NCBI GenBank assembly: GCA_038121105.1
Contig: JAYONB010000008.1
Location: 1 to 64,000, forward strand
DNA from: CALJDF01 sp038121105
GTDB taxonomy: Bacteria > Pseudomonadota > Alphaproteobacteria > SHVP01
Direction: 5' to 3'
DNA: 64,000 nucleotides
A program made the position numbers and the translations under genes. The notes below the pieces were generated by a model, which saw only the letters and a list, made by a program, of their open reading frames with translations, did not search any database and had not been told where the DNA came from. Shown one piece after another: positions 8,334 through 16,927 of this stretch; the first letter of the stretch is position 1, and each line of letters opens with the position of its first letter.

Positions 8334-9928
8334 TCGCCGCCAACGGTCTTGGCCTGGATTTGAAGGATAAGTTTTTGGGCGTCCACGCCCTGGTCGCTCA
8401 TCGGGATCAGCTGATAGCCTTGGATGAGTTTGATCATGCCCGGAGCGCCAACGGTCTCATTGCCTAGGCCAATCTCACCCGGAGCCAGATTATTCAGAAC
8501 GGCCACGGCGCTTTCGATGCAGGGACCTTTCATGACGAGGCGGCCTTTATGTGCGACGGCTGCGAGGTTTCCGACGTCGATCGAGCCTCGGAAGGGCGGT
8601 AGCCCCTCCGCTTTGCCGTGAGCGGAGAGGCGCATGGCCGCAGAAAAAGCCTTCTTTGAATCTGGGAACACGGCAATTACGACTTCGCCGAGGCGACTCG
8701 CCACCGAACCGCCGTAATCCCTTGCGATCTCGGTTGTTTCTCGAAGCAAATCGCTCACCGCCTTGAACGTTTCAGCATCACCACCGCGCTGATAGCGAGC
8801 CGCGAGCCCGGCAAGGTCGGTTGTCAACACAGCCACGTTGTCGAGAAAGAAAGATTGTCCTGCGCCGGGAAGCTCTTTGCCGCCAATGTCCTGGTGTGCC
8901 TGCAACAGCAAAGCCCGCCGTGCCGAGTATCCGTGTTCAATCGCGGCGCTTGATTCCAGCACGATGCACCGGTCGACATCGTCGTGATTGACTAATTCGA
9001 CCGTCCCCTTGGTCTCGCTGTTTGCCGAAACAGAGATTGTGCCGTGGGCTACGGAAAAGCTAACACTTCGAATGTTGGCGGCCAGCGTCGCGGTAGACCC
9101 GGTGTCGGTAACCTTTGCTTGAAGAGGGGCTTTGATTGATGGCCACTTGGTAGACCACCGGCTTTTTGCTTGAACTCTAAGTCGTGCGCCGACCGCAGGA
9201 TGTGCACTAGGCGAATCGAAGGCGTAACGTTCGAGTTTGAACCCTCCGATTTCTTCGTTCGGTACGAATACGATCTCTACCTCGCGTGCGAGGCTGTTGC
9301 TCAGCTTGGCGGTGCATCGGCGGCACGTCATCGATTCGGGGATTTCCGACAAGTTCGATGTAATGACGGCAGTGTGGGCGCAACTCTGGCAGTTCACGCG
9401 CCACCGTTTGCTGAGAATGCCGGCTGTCGAAGCGGCAAGCAGGACCTCGGTAACTTCGTCCGGGTCGGCGTTCCACAAAGCGGCAAGGGTATTAGGGCGA
9501 ATGAAGGCGGTATCCACACGCTGAGCTTGCGCCATCCACCGAACCAAGCGGGATACTTGCCCGCGACCGTATTCGGAACCATCTGCCAGCATGGCGCGGT
9601 CCGACAGCGTTGCCTGTGCCTGACGCGGTAATACGCGTGGCCTTGGTGTCGGGTGGTCGATGCTCCCCTTGGCCCACAGAGCTAAGCTCTGGCCGGCTTC
9701 GTTGATCCTGCGGTCGAGTTGGTGGCACCCGAATAGGACGAGCATGATTGCCGCAAAGGTGCTGCGCGGCTGGACGGCAAAATCGTGGCGAACGACGCTT
9801 TGGCCGTTCTGCGCTTCTATGGTTAGCGTCCACGAAAAGCTGGTCAGTAATCCACGCGATACCTGTCGCGTGGTCTTAAGCCATCTTCCTGAGATCCACT
9901 GAGCGGGGGGTTCCCGCCACTGAGTCAT
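8312..9928 (-). CDS. DUF5939 / class III nucleotidyl cyclase-like protein, catalytic residues lost
   Basis: A 538-residue protein. Residues about 140-230 look like a DUF5939 region, with a zinc-ribbon pair C180xxC183 and C202xxC205 in the position usual for DUF5939-cyclase proteins. From residue 360 the C-terminus resembles a class III adenylate/guanylate cyclase domain: VAVLTTDLAGL keeps the first metal aspartate (D371). The second is Glu (LGEVVIAVF, E415), and the block that should read VNxAAR reads IESAVAV, so the transition-state Asn and Arg are replaced by Glu and Ala. I infer a non-catalytic, possibly nucleotide-sensing or scaffolding protein. Its N-terminal 130 residues are not recognised. 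It is convergent with and overlaps ppdK. Confidence 0.7.
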   Translation of the reverse strand: MTQWREPPAQWISGRWLKTTRQVSRGLLTSFSWTLTIEAQNGQSVVRHDFAVQPRSTFAAIMLVLFGCHQLDRRINEAGQSLALWAKGSIDHPTPRPRVLPRQAQATLSDRAMLADGSEYGRGQVSRLVRWMAQAQRVDTAFIRPNTLAALWNADPDEVTEVLLAASTAGILSKRWRVNCQSCAHTAVITSNLSEIPESMTCRRCTAKLSNSLAREVEIVFVPNEEIGGFKLERYAFDSPSAHPAVGARLRVQAKSRWSTKWPSIKAPLQAKVTDTGSTATLAANIRSVSFSVAHGTISVSANSETKGTVELVNHDDVDRCIVLESSAAIEHGYSARRALLLQAHQDIGGKELPGAGQSFFLDNVAVLTTDLAGLAARYQRGGDAETFKAVSDLLRETTEIARDYGGSVASRLGEVVIAVFPDSKKAFSAAMRLSAHGKAEGLPPFRGSIDVGNLAAVAHKGRLVMKGPCIESAVAVLNNLAPGEIGLGNETVGAPGMIKLIQGYQLIPMSDQGVDAQKLILQIQAKTVGGDHSASAA

Positions 9929-10251
9929 TAGGATTCGGGAACCTAGGCTACCCGTCGCGCGCGCGTTGACGTCCCTATCCGCGGAAGACTCGCTATATTG
10001 TGCTGGGGGTAGCCCAATGATCTCGGCCAGTCGCCCGACATCGCTCAGTGCAAGCCACAGGAGCTCCGGCTTCGCCGGGATCTTCCATTCATATCTACGT
10101 CGAAACGAGTTGTGCAGTGTCTGGCCCCGTAGAACTTAGCTGTACCCCGCCCTCCTTCGCGGACCCACGATGGGTATATAGGGTACTCGTCGCTTAGCTG
10201 GGGGGATGCAGGGGGCTAATATAGCCTGTGGAAAAGTCCACGGCCCAGTGA
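9929..10251. other. Intergenic stretch, 323 bases, no convincing gene
   Basis: This lies between the ygfZ and cyclase-like genes, both on the minus strand, so it should hold the cyclase-like gene's promoter and the ygfZ 3' end. I see two short hairpins: a CCGGC-TTC-GCCGG near 10066-10078, and GTGGA-AAAG-TCCAC near 10228-10241, just past the ygfZ stop, without a T-run. An AT-rich TATATT lies near 9994 on the plus strand without a well-spaced -35. A possible 40-codon plus-strand ORF (10017-10139) has no recognisable features. Confidence 0.4.
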
Positions 10252-11127
10252 TCAGTCGGCAGGTTTGATCGGCGCTTTGACGCACTCGACGATTGACAAG
10301 TCGGCAGCCGACAAAGTCTGCTTTTTTTCCGTTGCATCGATGCGAACGTGCGCCAGCGCAAAGGAATCGGCGCTTGTTAGGATCTCGCCGACTTCGGTCG
10401 CTCCTGCCAGGATTGCGGTGCCCGCGGCGGGCGGCTCGTCCTCAAATCGTAGACGATAGAGGGCCTTCTTCACCTTGCCCCGATTATGCGTCCGGGCCGT
10501 CAGTTCTTGGCCGACGTAGCACCCCTTGTCGTAACTGACAGCCCCGAGTGCGTCGAAGCCATACTCGAGGGGGAAGGCCTTTTCGACGGGAATGTCACGG
10601 CTTCCGTCTGGCACGCCAGCGGCTACACGCAGGGCTTCGTAGTGTTCGAACTCCACAAAACGGCCCCCCAACGCCTCGATTTCCGCCTGAGGGTCAGCCT
10701 CGCTGTAGAGCCGGTAGCCGAGTGTCGCGCTTCGCGGGTCGTGGACGACGGTCCCTGGCAATTTGGTGCTGAAACCTTCGACAACGCCGCCAAAAATGCC
10801 GACAACGCGAAGCGCGTCCGTAACATCGTCCAAATCCACGGCTGCCCGAAGCCGATACATTGTTAAACGTCGCAGTAGGTCTTGAACGCGGTCGGCTCCC
10901 AGGTCGAGTACAAGCGAATCGTCGATCTGAACAATCAGGAAGTCATGAAGAAACTTGCCCTGAGGGGTCAAAAGAGCAGCATAGATCGGCGTGGTTGGGT
11001 CGACCTTGTCAACATCATTGGTAACCAGACCCTGCAGAAAGGATCGGGCTGCCGCGCCGCCGACGCGAAGAAAGCCCCGGGCCGGTAGGCGAGAAGCAAG
11101 AATTGGAGGTTGGGAGGTCCCGTCCAT
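10252..11127 (-). CDS. ygfZ: YgfZ/GcvT-fold folate-binding protein (Fe-S cluster assembly/repair)
   Basis: A 291-residue protein with the GcvT-like fold. The hallmark YgfZ motif KGCYVGQELTAR is near residue 200, containing the conserved cysteine, and FLQGLVTNDV is near residue 30. Known YgfZ/IBA57 proteins act with tetrahydrofolate in maturation of certain Fe-S enzymes in the cytoplasm. Length and motifs fit the family. The gene starts on the minus strand opposite the DUF1499 lipoprotein gene, with 64 bases between the two start codons. Confidence 0.9.
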   Translation of the reverse strand: MDGTSQPPILASRLPARGFLRVGGAAARSFLQGLVTNDVDKVDPTTPIYAALLTPQGKFLHDFLIVQIDDSLVLDLGADRVQDLLRRLTMYRLRAAVDLDDVTDALRVVGIFGGVVEGFSTKLPGTVVHDPRSATLGYRLYSEADPQAEIEALGGRFVEFEHYEALRVAAGVPDGSRDIPVEKAFPLEYGFDALGAVSYDKGCYVGQELTARTHNRGKVKKALYRLRFEDEPPAAGTAILAGATEVGEILTSADSFALAHVRIDATEKKQTLSAADLSIVECVKAPIKPAD

Positions 11128-11191
11128 TTCGATGACCTAGTGCGCCGAACTGTCCTTGGCAAGACCTAAAGGTGGGACGTATAAGCATCGC

Positions 11192-11698
11192 ATGACGCTC
11201 AGCCCACGCGTTGCGCTGCACTCTTTGCTGTTCACGGCAATTCTAACTCTTGCCGGCTGTAGCGCGTTGTTTTCGGTGGAAACGCCGGACGTCTTGGATT
11301 TCGCGACCCTCGTCCGTGCTGATTCTCCCAATCAGTTTATTGTGTGCCCGACGGGTAAGTGCCCTGGCGTAGACCCGGACCGAATGAGCCCGGTCTTCGA
11401 TGTCGCTGAAAGTGACCTCCGCAAAGCCTGGGATGCCGTGACGTCAACGGCGCCTCGCACCGATCGCCTAGCGACCTTTCTTGATGGAGGTCAGGTCGTC
11501 GATGTTCAACGTAGCGCCGTGTTCAAGTTTCCCGACCTCGTTACCACCGAGTTCTTTGCGATCGGCGAACGGCGTTCGACTCTCGCCATTTATAGCCGAG
11601 CAGTCTACGGACTGTCAGATTTCGGTATGAACGAGAAGCGTATAACCCGCTGGTTGCACGGCCTCGAAAGTGCCTTGGAAGATCGGGTGGGTCGTTGA
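11192..11698 (+). CDS. DUF1499 family lipoprotein
   Basis: About 168 residues. The N-terminus is a hydrophobic signal ending in the lipobox LAGC near residue 24, so the mature protein should be a lipid-anchored envelope protein. The rest matches the DUF1499 pattern: a NQFIVCP strand, VFDVAESDL, and a C-terminal IYSRAVYGLSDFGMNEKRI block with an Arg-rich end. Family function is unknown. I chose the ATG at 11192 because it places the signal peptide at the N-terminus; the upstream start at 11156 adds an odd charged extension. Its stop overlaps the start of the GT9 gene, placing it first in the polysaccharide operon. Confidence 0.8.
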   Translation: MTLSPRVALHSLLFTAILTLAGCSALFSVETPDVLDFATLVRADSPNQFIVCPTGKCPGVDPDRMSPVFDVAESDLRKAWDAVTSTAPRTDRLATFLDGGQVVDVQRSAVFKFPDLVTTEFFAIGERRSTLAIYSRAVYGLSDFGMNEKRITRWLHGLESALEDRVGR

Positions 11699-12654
11699 AA
11701 ATCTTATTTGTGACCTCCAATCGAGTGGGTGATGCGATCTTGTCGACCGGCTTGTTGGCTCATCTCATTCAGAAATATCCGACCGCGCGTGTAACCGTCG
11801 CCTGTGGTCCGGCGGCGGCATCGCTGTTTCAAGGCTGTACGTCGGTTGAACGAGTCATTGCCTTGAAAAAACAACGATATGCCGGTCATTGGGCACGTTT
11901 ATGGGCGCAAACGGTATCGACCTTCTGGAGCATCATCGTTGATTTGCGAGGTTCCGCATTGGCGTGGATGCTGCCGCATGTGAGCCATTTCATCTACCGA
12001 CCGAATGACAAGCCAATCCACCGTGTCGAATCCCTTCGCCACACGATGCGGTTGGATGCAGTGCCCGCACCACAAGTTTGGCTGAAAGAAGAACACGCTC
12101 TTCGCGCGAAAGAGATCATCCCAGAAGGGCCGGTCGTCGCGCTTGGCCCCACAGCCAATTGGGGGGGTAAGCAGTGGCCCCCCGAGTCGTTTCTTGAGCT
12201 TGCTTTGCGGTTAGGGAGCCCAGGTGGCCCGTTGGCCGGTGCTCGCGTTGCGGTGTTCGGTGCGGATGGCGAGCGGTCCATGGTTGACGCACTTCTAGCC
12301 GGGATTCCCCTCGACCGAACCATTGATCTCATCGGGAAGACCGATCTCCCGATGGCGGCGGCATGTCTCCGTCGGTGCCGCTTGTTCGTCGGCAATGACT
12401 CGGGGCTGATGCATCTGGCCGCCGCGGCTGGTGTACCAACGTTGGGACTTTTCGGGCCTAGTCCGGAGCAACATTATCGACCTTGGGGAAGCCATACGGC
12501 GTTCGTGCGGACGCCCGAGTCGTTTGAGCAAATCGTGAATGTAGTGAACTACGACTACCGAAGCCACGAAAGCCGGATGACGTCTTTGTCCGTCGACACC
12601 GTTTTTGCGGCCGCACAAGAGTTGCTGGCTAGGACGAAGGAGAATATGGCGTGA
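11695..12654 (+). CDS. Glycosyltransferase family 9 (heptosyltransferase-like)
   Basis: A 319-residue GT-B enzyme of the ADP-heptose:LPS heptosyltransferase family. The N-terminus KILFVTSNRVGDAILSTGLL carries the GDxxLST-type acceptor motif. The C-terminal domain has GPTANWGGKQWP and FVGNDSGLMHLAAAAGVPTLGLFGPS, the conserved nucleotide-sugar site. It starts at a TTG overlapping the TGA of the DUF1499 gene and overlaps the next gene (GTGA). The expected role is adding a heptose or related sugar to LPS core at the inner membrane. The exact sugar cannot be told. Confidence 0.88.
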   Translation: MKILFVTSNRVGDAILSTGLLAHLIQKYPTARVTVACGPAAASLFQGCTSVERVIALKKQRYAGHWARLWAQTVSTFWSIIVDLRGSALAWMLPHVSHFIYRPNDKPIHRVESLRHTMRLDAVPAPQVWLKEEHALRAKEIIPEGPVVALGPTANWGGKQWPPESFLELALRLGSPGGPLAGARVAVFGADGERSMVDALLAGIPLDRTIDLIGKTDLPMAAACLRRCRLFVGNDSGLMHLAAAAGVPTLGLFGPSPEQHYRPWGSHTAFVRTPESFEQIVNVVNYDYRSHESRMTSLSVDTVFAAAQELLARTKENMA

Positions 12655-13403
12655 GCCGTCGCCTTTCCGCCCTTGTTGTGGCGCGCAACGAAGAAGATCG
12701 CCTTGAGGGCTGCCTCAAGTGCCTAGACTTCGCTGACGAGCGTGTTGTCGTTCTCGACCGGTGCACCGACGGGTCGGCGGCCATTGCCTACAAGTTGGCG
12801 GATGTCGTGATTGAAGGCGCCTGGCCGATCGAAGGTGATCGTCGCAACGCTGGTTTAGATGCTTGTTCGGGCGATTGGATTCTCGAGATTGATGCCGACG
12901 AGTCGGTTTCCGTCGAGCTTGGTCGCGAAATCCGCACGAAAATTGAGCCGGCCAGTTCGGGCTATTTTCTAATCCCCTTTCTGAACTACATAGGCGACCG
13001 ATGCGTCCGCCATGGATGGGGCGCCTCGTGGGGGGTCTCGGCAGCACCGCGACTGTCGTTCAGAGGAGCCAAACGATGGGGTCGGCAGCGCATCCATCCC
13101 ACTCTAGAGCTGCACGGGCCTAAGGGACTGCTTTCCAACCCAATCAAGCACCAAGTGGACCGCGATATCTCCGACATGATACGCCGTCTCGACAGTTATA
13201 CGACGGCGCGCGCGGCCGATCTGCGCGAGAGCGGCAATGTCGGGTCGTTTGCCAACAACCTGCGCCGATTCTTTTCGCGGTTCTTCAAATGCTATGTCGG
13301 ACGTAAGGGCTACAAGGAAGGTAGCTACGGTTTCTTGATTGCGCTCTTCGCTGGGCTTTTCCCGTTGATCTCACACCTAAAAGCTCGCCTGGAATCCGAA
13401 TAG
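12651..13403 (+). CDS. Glycosyltransferase family 2 (WaaE/KdtX-like)
   Basis: A 250-residue GT-A enzyme. It begins RRLSALVVARNEEDRLEGCL, followed by VVVLDRCTDGSA and WILEIDADESVS, where the DAD is the metal/nucleotide-sugar DxD. This small GT2 type resembles the beta-1,4-glucosyltransferases that decorate LPS core (WaaE/KdtX). A C-terminal region with FFKCYVGRKGYKEG fits membrane association. Its GTG start overlaps the preceding stop, and its final base is the first base of the next gene's GTG, so synthesis of the enzymes is tightly coupled. Confidence 0.85.
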   Translation: MSRRLSALVVARNEEDRLEGCLKCLDFADERVVVLDRCTDGSAAIAYKLADVVIEGAWPIEGDRRNAGLDACSGDWILEIDADESVSVELGREIRTKIEPASSGYFLIPFLNYIGDRCVRHGWGASWGVSAAPRLSFRGAKRWGRQRIHPTLELHGPKGLLSNPIKHQVDRDISDMIRRLDSYTTARAADLRESGNVGSFANNLRRFFSRFFKCYVGRKGYKEGSYGFLIALFAGLFPLISHLKARLESE

Positions 13404-14434
13404 TGGTATCCCTCATGCAGGTGATGGCCGGGGCGCCGGTCGGGGGTGCGGAAGCGTTTTTCGAACGCCTCGCGGTGGCACTACAGGCACGATCGATCCC
13501 CCAAACCATCGTCGTGAGGGGGCACCAGGACCGCCTACAGCGTTTGCAACGTGCCGGGGTCGCGCCGGAGGTCTTGAGATTTGGCGGCTTCTTCGATGTA
13601 ACGACACGCGCGAAACTAGGGTCCTTGATTGATCGCACCCGACCACAGGTTGTGCTGACTTGGATGAATCGGGCGACGGCAATGTGCCCAACGCCCTCGC
13701 CCGCGCGACGTTTCGTGTTTGTTGCTCGCCTTGGCGGTTACTACAATCTGAAATATTACCGGCGTTGCGATCACCTCATTGCCAATACGCTCGGTATTCG
13801 CCGCTACCTTATGGATCAGGGCTGGGACCCGGAACGCGTTCACTACCTCCCCAACTTCGTTGACGTGGATGGCGAAGACGCTCCAAGAAGCTCGAGCAAT
13901 TCGCGCAATGGACGGCGCATCTTTGCCGCAGGTCGTTTGCATGAAAACAAGGGCTTCGACGTCCTGATCCGTGCACTCTCCCTGATCGACGACGCCCACC
14001 TCCATATTGCGGGCTCAGGACCGCTCGAACGCACGCTTAAGGACCTTGCTGACGAGGTTGGCGTGACCGACCGAATCACGTGGCTTGGCTGGCTGGATAA
14101 CCTGGCGGATCAATATCGGCAGGCAGATATCTTCGTTTGTCCGTCGCGCCACGAACCGCTGGGGAATGTAGTTATCGAGGCTTGGGCCGCCGTGTGTCCG
14201 GTGATCGCCGCCGCTGCCGACGGTCCGAAAGAGTTGATTGAAGATGGTAAGGACGGTCTTTTGGTGGAGATAGAAGATTACGTTGGGCTCGCCGCTGCGA
14301 TTAACAAGGTGCTGGACCAACCCACTCTCGGGCGCTCGATGGCAGAGGCCGGACACGCCCGCTATCTCAAGTCGTACTCCAAAGATATCGTGATCGAGGA
14401 ATACGTGAACTTCTTCAAGAGTGTCGCACCCTAA
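13403..14434 (+). CDS. Glycosyltransferase family 4 (group 1)
   Basis: A 343-residue GT-B enzyme. The N-terminus VSLMQVMAGAPVGGAEAFFERLA has the glycine-rich acceptor loop typical of GT4. The C-terminal domain shows FAAGRLHENKGFDVLIRA, HIAGSGPLERTL and the donor site FVCPSRHEPLGNVVIEAW, with the EPxGxxxxE arrangement. It overlaps the preceding gene by one base and the asparagine synthase gene by one base (TAATG). The likely role is assembly of LPS core or another surface glycan. Sugar and linkage are unknown. Confidence 0.88.
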   Translation: MVSLMQVMAGAPVGGAEAFFERLAVALQARSIPQTIVVRGHQDRLQRLQRAGVAPEVLRFGGFFDVTTRAKLGSLIDRTRPQVVLTWMNRATAMCPTPSPARRFVFVARLGGYYNLKYYRRCDHLIANTLGIRRYLMDQGWDPERVHYLPNFVDVDGEDAPRSSSNSRNGRRIFAAGRLHENKGFDVLIRALSLIDDAHLHIAGSGPLERTLKDLADEVGVTDRITWLGWLDNLADQYRQADIFVCPSRHEPLGNVVIEAWAAVCPVIAAAADGPKELIEDGKDGLLVEIEDYVGLAAAINKVLDQPTLGRSMAEAGHARYLKSYSKDIVIEEYVNFFKSVAP

Positions 14435-16191
14435 TGTGTGGGATCGCCGGACTGCTGACGACCGACGGCAAAGAAGCGTCAAAAGACGCGTTGGCGGCCA
14501 TGAGCGAAGCGCTCATCCATCGAGGCCTAGATGGCGACGGGATTTACCATGCCGACGGCGTCGGCTTGGTCCACAGACGGCTGGCGATTATCGATCTGGA
14601 GACAGGAGCGCAGCCACTTCAGGACGCGGACGGCGCGGTCCTTGTGGCAAATGCCGAGATCTACAACCATGTCGAACTCCGCACTGAGCTTGGCGGTGTA
14701 GCATTCAAGACCGGATCGGACTGTGAACCGATCCTTCCGCTTTACCGCCTGCATGGTCCGGAGTTCGTGTCGCGTCTTCGCGGTATGTATGCGATCGCGC
14801 TCTTCGATCCGGCCAACGGCGAGCTTGTTCTTTCGCGTGACCCTTTCGGGATCAAGCCACTGTACTACGCCGAAACAGACGGTTTCTTTGTCTTCGCCTC
14901 GGAACCATCTGCGATACTGGCGTCGGGCCTTTTGGTGGCGAGTGAAGATGCCACGCTCCGAGATGAGCTGATGCAGCTTCAGTTCACGACAGGGCGTTCA
15001 ACCTTGTTTCAGGGAATTCAGCGCGTCCTTCCCGGTGAAACGATCGTCGTCCGACAGGGCCGCGTGATCGCACGACATCGCCGAGAGGCGTTGCCCGCTG
15101 GCGCACCAAGCGTGTTCGAAGAGCAACGTGCGCTGGACCTTATCGATGCGACGCTCACCGATTCAGTGTCCGTACACCAACGCGCCGACGTACCCTACGG
15201 CATGTTTCTGTCCGGCGGGATCGATAGTGCTGCGCTGCTCTCGGTCATGGCGGAGCTTAGTCAAGAGCCCGTGACGGCCTATACGGTTGGGTTTCAGGGC
15301 GATGTCGGGGACGAACGGGAGCTTGCGGGGCGTTTGGCGCGCGAGGCGGGTGCCCGCCACGTTCCGATCGAGGTCAGCTCGGCAGATTTTCTTCGATCTC
15401 TTCCGCGTGCGGTTGCCGCCATGGACGATCCCGCCGCGGACTATGCAATCCTCCCCACGTTTCTATTGGCGGAAGCCGCGGCCAAAGACGTGAAAGTCGT
15501 GCTGACCGGCGAGGGGGGCGACGAATTATTGGCGGGCTATGGTCGGTATCGGAGTGCATTGCGACCATTCTGGCTTGGCGGCCGGGAAATGCGCACCCGC
15601 GGTGTCTTTCACGGGTTGGGGGTACTGAAGGCGAGTAGCGATGGGTGGCGCGACGGACTCGTCGCTGCCCAAAGTTTGGCTGCCAAGGGCGCGCGAACCC
15701 GACTCCAAACAGCACAAGCCGTCGACTGCGAAGATTGGCTCCCCCACGATCTCCTCACAAAAGTGGATCGATGTTTAATGGCTCATGGGTTGGAGGGTCG
15801 CACGCCCTTCCTTGACCCACTTGTGGCGGCCGCCGTCTTTCGATTCGACGATGGACTCAAGGTGAAACGAGGTTTCGGCAAGTACGTCTTTCGAAAATGG
15901 CTCGAACGCCGTAATCCGGCAGCTGAGCCCTTTTCAAAAAAGCGAGGCTTTACGGTGCCCGTCGCGGGTTGGATTCGTGACCATGGCGCCCGTCTGGGTC
16001 GGCTCGTCGCAGCTCAGCCTGGTATTCAGTCGGCCTGTATTGAAGGTCGGGTGCAGGGACTATTCACCACCGAAAAGAAAAGAGCGGGGCAGGCATCGTG
16101 GGTTTTGCTCTTCTATGCACTATGGCACCAGGTCCATATACGCGGAATTTCTCCGGAAGGGGACGTATTTGAAGTGCTTGATGCGCGTTGA
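14434..16191 (+). CDS. asnB: Glutamine-hydrolysing asparagine synthase family protein
   Basis: A 585-residue protein with the class II glutaminase domain starting MCGIAGLL (Cys2 nucleophile after Met removal), RGLDGDG, RLAIIDL and NAEIYNHVELR. It is followed by the ATP-pyrophosphatase synthetase domain with LSGGIDSAALLSV near residue 259 and GEGGDELLAGYGRY. All motifs for making asparagine from aspartate and glutamine are present. Its position as the last gene of a glycosyltransferase operon suggests either ordinary asparagine synthesis or amidation of a sugar acid in a surface polysaccharide, as proposed for asnB-like genes in LPS loci. The sequence does not decide between these. Confidence 0.88.
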   Translation: MCGIAGLLTTDGKEASKDALAAMSEALIHRGLDGDGIYHADGVGLVHRRLAIIDLETGAQPLQDADGAVLVANAEIYNHVELRTELGGVAFKTGSDCEPILPLYRLHGPEFVSRLRGMYAIALFDPANGELVLSRDPFGIKPLYYAETDGFFVFASEPSAILASGLLVASEDATLRDELMQLQFTTGRSTLFQGIQRVLPGETIVVRQGRVIARHRREALPAGAPSVFEEQRALDLIDATLTDSVSVHQRADVPYGMFLSGGIDSAALLSVMAELSQEPVTAYTVGFQGDVGDERELAGRLAREAGARHVPIEVSSADFLRSLPRAVAAMDDPAADYAILPTFLLAEAAAKDVKVVLTGEGGDELLAGYGRYRSALRPFWLGGREMRTRGVFHGLGVLKASSDGWRDGLVAAQSLAAKGARTRLQTAQAVDCEDWLPHDLLTKVDRCLMAHGLEGRTPFLDPLVAAAVFRFDDGLKVKRGFGKYVFRKWLERRNPAAEPFSKKRGFTVPVAGWIRDHGARLGRLVAAQPGIQSACIEGRVQGLFTTEKKRAGQASWVLLFYALWHQVHIRGISPEGDVFEVLDAR

Positions 16192-16215
16192 TCGGCGGAT
16201 CGGAGCGCAGCGATA

Positions 16216-16926
16216 ATGTCGGTTTTTGTTTTGGTCCATGGCGCGTGGCATGGTGGCTGGTGTTGGCGGGATGTCGCTCGCCGATTGTCCGCGGCTGGCC
16301 ACGACGTGTTCACGCCGACTCTGACCGGCCTTGGCGAGCGAGCGCATCTTGCCCAATGGCCTATCGAACTTGAGACGCATGTGACGGACATCGAAAACGT
16401 CATCGTGTTCGAAGAACTGCAGGACGTTCGACTCGTGGGTCATTCGTACGGCGGAATTGTGGTCTCTGGTGTCGCCGAACGCCTTGCCTCACGGATTGGT
16501 CATCTGGTTTACCTCGATGCCATTGTACCTACCCACGGGAAGCGCCACATCGACATGGTGCCGCCGCGTCCAGGCGGCTCGTTCGAGCAACTGAAGAATG
16601 CCAGTGCGGAATTAGATGCGTTGCCGGTTGGATCGATGGAGTTTCTTGGTGTGACCGATCCTGAAAAGGTAGCGTGGCTTGAGCGTCATCTGGTACCCCA
16701 TCCGATGGGGACGCTTCTGGCGCCTTCTGTGCTGCCGGATGACAAGGCTGCGACTTTGCCGCGCACATTCATTTACTGCACAGAGCGGCAGGGAAAGTCG
16801 TTCTCCCCATTTGCGTCAGCTGCGAAAGACGATCCGTCCTGGTCGTACCGGGAACTCGCAACAGCGCATGATGCTATGGTGACTGCACCCGACACGCTGA
16901 CCGAATTATTACTTGAGGTAGCTTAG
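16216..16926 (+). CDS. Alpha/beta-fold hydrolase
   Basis: A 236-residue single-domain hydrolase. FVLVHGAWHGGWCW at the N-terminus is the oxyanion HG motif. The nucleophile serine lies in VGHSYGG near residue 77, and the likely catalytic His is near the C-terminus (ATAHDAM). It resembles the EstC/salicylate-esterase-like group of small hydrolases. The substrate is unknown. No signal peptide is seen, so it is probably cytoplasmic. It lies 24 bases after asnB and one base before the dihydroorotase gene, so it may belong to either unit. Confidence 0.8.
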   Translation: MSVFVLVHGAWHGGWCWRDVARRLSAAGHDVFTPTLTGLGERAHLAQWPIELETHVTDIENVIVFEELQDVRLVGHSYGGIVVSGVAERLASRIGHLVYLDAIVPTHGKRHIDMVPPRPGGSFEQLKNASAELDALPVGSMEFLGVTDPEKVAWLERHLVPHPMGTLLAPSVLPDDKAATLPRTFIYCTERQGKSFSPFASAAKDDPSWSYRELATAHDAMVTAPDTLTELLLEVA

Positions 16927-16927
16927 G

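Noticed and set aside
10017..10139. A possible 40-codon gene in the intergenic region after ygfZ
   Set aside because: No ribosome site, no recognisable features, arginine/serine-rich random-looking sequence.
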